Assembly (NCBI GenBank): GCA_002347815.1
Contig: DDXV01000009.1
Span: 1,499-50,659 of the forward strand
Length of the DNA: 49,161 nt
From: Syntrophaceae bacterium UBA2251
GTDB taxonomy: Bacteria; Desulfobacterota; Syntrophia; Syntrophales; UBA2251
Direction of reading: 5' to 3'
The position numbers and the translations under genes were made by a program. Below are positions 46,885 to 49,161 of this stretch, piece by piece (the stretch's first letter is position 1; the number at the start of each line of letters is the position of its first letter). The notes below the pieces were generated by a model. The model made no database searches, was not told the origin of the DNA, and saw only the letters and a list, made by a program, of their open reading frames with translations.

Positions 46885-48390
46885 ATGTCGATCCTGCTCA
46901 CGGAAAGGGCCGGCTCCTTCGGAGACCGGGCCGCCATCACCGCTCCGGAAGGTACGTTCACCTATCGGCAGCTCCTCGATGCATCCGCCCGGGTCGCCTC
47001 CTTTCTCCTGAACGGATCGCGGGATATTGAGGAGCGTCCCGTCGCCTTTCTCGCGCCTCCGGGCTTTCAGTACGTGGCGGTGCAATGGGGGATATGGCGG
47101 GCCGGGGGTATCGCGGTCCCGCTATCCCTCTCCCACCCGAGGCCGGAATTGGAATACGTCATCGGGGACACCTCGCCCGAGGCGGTGATCGCCCATCCGG
47201 ATATGGCCGACCGTCTCGAGGCCGTAGCCCGGGATCGGGGTCTCCGTTTCGCCCGCAGCACCGACGCCCTGGAACATCCTTTGAAGGCATTGCCCCCGGT
47301 GGCGACATCGCGGCGGGCCATGATTCTCTACACGAGCGGAACCACGGGCAGGCCGAAGGGCGTGGTCATCCCCCACGACACCCTTGCGGCCCAGATCACG
47401 AGTTTGATCCGGGCCTGGGAATGGACGGAAGACGACCGGATTCTTGAATTCCTGCCGCTGCATCACATTCACGGCATCGTGAACGTCGTCTCCTGCGCGC
47501 TCTGGGCCGGCGCCGTGTGCGAAATCCTCCCCGCGTTCGACGCCCGTCAGGTCTGGGACCGCATCCGCCGCGGCGGATTGACGCTGTTCATGGCGGTGCC
47601 CACCATCTACGTGAAGCTCATCGATGCCTGGGAGCGGTCGTCTCCCGCCGACCGGAAGGACCTGTCCGACGGCTGCCGCAGGATGAGGCTCATGGTGTCG
47701 GGATCGGCGGCCCTGCCCGTGAGTACGCTGGAGAAGTGGCGCGAGGTCTCCGGACACGTTCTCCTCGAGCGGTACGGGATGACGGAGATCGGGATGGCGC
47801 TGTCCAATCCTCTGCACGGAAAGCGCTTTCCCGGCTGTGTCGGCGCCCCGCTGCCGGGCGTGGAGGTGCGGCTCACGGACGAAGCGGGAGCGACGGTCGC
47901 CCCGGGCACCCCGGGAGAGATCGCGGTGCGGGGCCGGACCGTTTTCTCCGGGTACTGGCGCAGACCGGAGGATACCCGGAAGGCATTCCGGAGCGGCTGG
48001 TTCATGACCGGTGACGTTGCCGTGTGCGAGAACGGCGTGTACCGCATCCTGGGGCGCAGCCAGGTGGATATCATCAAGACCGGCGGGGAAAAGGTTTCGG
48101 CCCTGGAAATCGAAGAGGCGCTGCGGACCCATCCGGATATCCGGGAATGCGCCGTGGTGGGCGTACCCGACCCGGTCTGGGGGGAGAAGGTTTGCGCCGC
48201 CGTCGTCCTCGAGGCCGGTCGAAGCCTGGATACCGATTCGCTCCGCGCCTGGCTCAAGCAGCGCCTGGCCCCCTACAAGGTCCCCCGGGAGACGGTGTCC
48301 CTCGAGGCGTTGCCCCGGAATGACATGGGCAAGCCGATCAAACCCGCCGTAAAAGAGATCTTCCAGGGTCGCGACGGTCTATCCCTATGA
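46885..48390 (+). CDS. malonyl-CoA-synthetase-like acyl-CoA ligase
   Basis: A 501-residue ANL-superfamily ligase. The ATP-binding loop is ILYTSGTTGRPKGV, the A5 motif is RYGMTEIGMALSNPL, then VGAPLPGVEVRL, the hinge-side RSQVDIIKTGGEKVSALEIE and a C-terminal PRNDMGKP with the catalytic Lys of the PxNxxGK motif. The region from RYGMTE to PGVEVRL reads most like MatB/ACSF3 malonyl-CoA synthetases, although a related acid cannot be excluded. A ribosome-binding site, GAGGAGG, precedes the ATG at 46885. The gene stands alone between a tRNA and an insertion sequence. Confidence 0.8.
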   Translation: MSILLTERAGSFGDRAAITAPEGTFTYRQLLDASARVASFLLNGSRDIEERPVAFLAPPGFQYVAVQWGIWRAGGIAVPLSLSHPRPELEYVIGDTSPEAVIAHPDMADRLEAVARDRGLRFARSTDALEHPLKALPPVATSRRAMILYTSGTTGRPKGVVIPHDTLAAQITSLIRAWEWTEDDRILEFLPLHHIHGIVNVVSCALWAGAVCEILPAFDARQVWDRIRRGGLTLFMAVPTIYVKLIDAWERSSPADRKDLSDGCRRMRLMVSGSAALPVSTLEKWREVSGHVLLERYGMTEIGMALSNPLHGKRFPGCVGAPLPGVEVRLTDEAGATVAPGTPGEIAVRGRTVFSGYWRRPEDTRKAFRSGWFMTGDVAVCENGVYRILGRSQVDIIKTGGEKVSALEIEEALRTHPDIRECAVVGVPDPVWGEKVCAAVVLEAGRSLDTDSLRAWLKQRLAPYKVPRETVSLEALPRNDMGKPIKPAVKEIFQGRDGLSL

Positions 48391-48462
48391 CGGGTTCTCA
48401 ACAGGCTCGATGATCGTCTCCGCCGATCAAATCTCCGCTTGACTTTTCCGTTACACACGGAC

Positions 48463-48480
48463 TAGTGTAGTGTTTCAATA
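48463..48480 (+). mobile_element. probable left end of an IS630-family element
   Basis: TAGTGTAGTGTTTCAATA starts at 48463, and the transposase starts about 60 bases later. IS630 elements duplicate a TA, and TA is found at 48463-48464 and 48468-48469. The matching right end is outside the window, so the exact boundary is not settled. Confidence 0.4.
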
Positions 48481-48521
48481 ATACCTTTACAATAATGAAC
48501 GTCTGTGCTATAAATGGCTTC

Positions 48522-49161
48522 ATGTGGAAGCCAGCCGAAAAATTGTCGATGACGGAAGAGCAGCGAACGACCCTGAAAGTCCGGGTGGGGGCCAAAACCA
48601 GTCCCCAGCGAACCGTGCTGCGTGCACGCATTTGCCTGTTGGCTGCGGATGGTTTGTCCAATCGGTCCATTGCCCAAACCCTGAAGACCAGTCGCCCGAC
48701 AGTTGTACAATGGCGTAAGCGTTTTGAGGAACGAGGGCCGGGGGGACTGGCGGAGGATGCACCCCACGGCGCGAGTACCCGCGCTCTGCCTGCCGAGAAG
48801 GTCAATGCGATTGTTGAGGCCACTCTGCACACGACTCCCCCGGATGCGACTCATTGGTCCACGCGGGCGATGGCCAAGGCCATGGGAGTCAGCAACGCTA
48901 CAATCGCTCGCATATGGGATGCGCACGGGTTGCAGCCGCACCGCGCAGAAGGGTTCAAGCTCTCGAAGGATAAGCGGTTTGTTGAAAAGTTGACGGATGT
49001 GGTGGGTGTGTACTTGAACCCACCGGACAAGGCCGTCGTTTTGTGCGTGGATGAGAAGACGCAGATACAGGCGCTGGACCGGACGCAGCCCGGCCTTCCG
49101 ATGAAGAAAGGTCGATGCGGGACAATGACGCACGATAACAAACGCAATGGCACTACCTGCC
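48522..49161 (+). CDS. IS630-family transposase (partial, cut by window end)
   Basis: The first 213 codons are present. The protein starts MWKPAEKLSMTEEQRTT and has a helix-turn-helix, ARICLLAADGLSNRSIAQTLKTSRPTVVQWRKRF, a second HTH-like region, and the first DDE residue in VVLCVDEKTQIQALDRTQPGLP, which is the IS630 signature. No stop occurs before the window ends. An ATG at 48549 (MTEEQRTT) is an alternative start. It is intact as far as visible, so the element may be active. Confidence 0.9.
   Translation, partial: MWKPAEKLSMTEEQRTTLKVRVGAKTSPQRTVLRARICLLAADGLSNRSIAQTLKTSRPTVVQWRKRFEERGPGGLAEDAPHGASTRALPAEKVNAIVEATLHTTPPDATHWSTRAMAKAMGVSNATIARIWDAHGLQPHRAEGFKLSKDKRFVEKLTDVVGVYLNPPDKAVVLCVDEKTQIQALDRTQPGLPMKKGRCGTMTHDNKRNGTTC

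Noticed and set aside
46548..46961. Minus-strand frame ending MRDSNARPLVPETNALSN
   Set aside because: The end is the well-known artefact of reading the antisense of tRNA-Arg. The remainder has no family match or start site.
1..49161. CRISPR array, rRNA genes or prophage
   Set aside because: No regularly spaced repeats, no rRNA-like stretches and no phage structural genes were seen. The only repeats are the REP pair, a short direct repeat at 761-798 and the LysM duplication.

Overview
The window is GC-rich chromosomal DNA of a Gram-negative, probably anaerobic bacterium. The gene set points to a deltaproteobacterial (Desulfobacterota) lineage, perhaps near Syntrophales. The evidence is LPS-export and KDO genes (lptA, lptB, lptC, kdsA, kdsC) chained to rpoN, hpf, ptsN, an HPr-kinase-like gene and rapZ; a selenocysteine formate dehydrogenase with NADH-dehydrogenase-like subunits; and a formate-transporter-family gene. 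No 16S rRNA or marker phylogeny was available, so the taxonomy is inference.

Layout. 1-1000: the 5' part of an exported protein on the minus strand, a pair of REP-like palindromes, and a lower-GC stretch with gene and mobile-element debris. 1005-7596 (plus): an FmdB-type zinc ribbon protein, adenylate kinase, a Kef-type antiporter, lepA and hemW. 7672-12743 (minus): a cyclic-nucleotide-binding protein, a small membrane protein, a slipin/NfeD pair, a family-4 uracil-DNA glycosylase and coaBC. 12934-14271 (plus): an M23 peptidase that converges on rapZ. 14268-25254 (minus): one long, tightly packed array transcribed xerD, TPR protein, kdsA, kdsC, lptC, lptA, lptB, rpoN, hpf, ptsN, hprK-like, rapZ.

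25452-36903 (plus) is the most interesting part. A five-gene signalling-like module (DRTGG, RsbW-like ATPase, DRTGG, PHP phosphoesterase, histidine-kinase-like ATPase) leads into a soluble formate dehydrogenase. The enzyme genes are a NuoE-like subunit, a thioredoxin-like [2Fe-2S] protein, a 1018-residue NuoF-GltD fusion and a NuoG/FdhA-type catalytic subunit. The catalytic gene contains an in-frame TGA at codon 356 followed at once by a bacterial SECIS hairpin. Downstream are a small DUF4177-like protein, a FocA/FdhC-family channel and two small membrane proteins. The enzyme should link formate to NAD(H), and through the GltD half to a second flavin and nucleotide site, so bifurcation or confurcation is a reasonable hypothesis.

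37222-49161 is mixed: an aspartyl-protease-like protein, two lipoproteins, a Pat-like CoA-ligase/GNAT protein, an orphan TRAP solute-binding protein, a metallo-beta-lactamase-fold protein, a cell-wall amidase with a duplicated LysM tail, tRNA-Arg(CCG), a malonyl-CoA-synthetase-like ligase and the 5' part of an IS630-family transposase cut by the window end. No CRISPR array or rRNA was seen.
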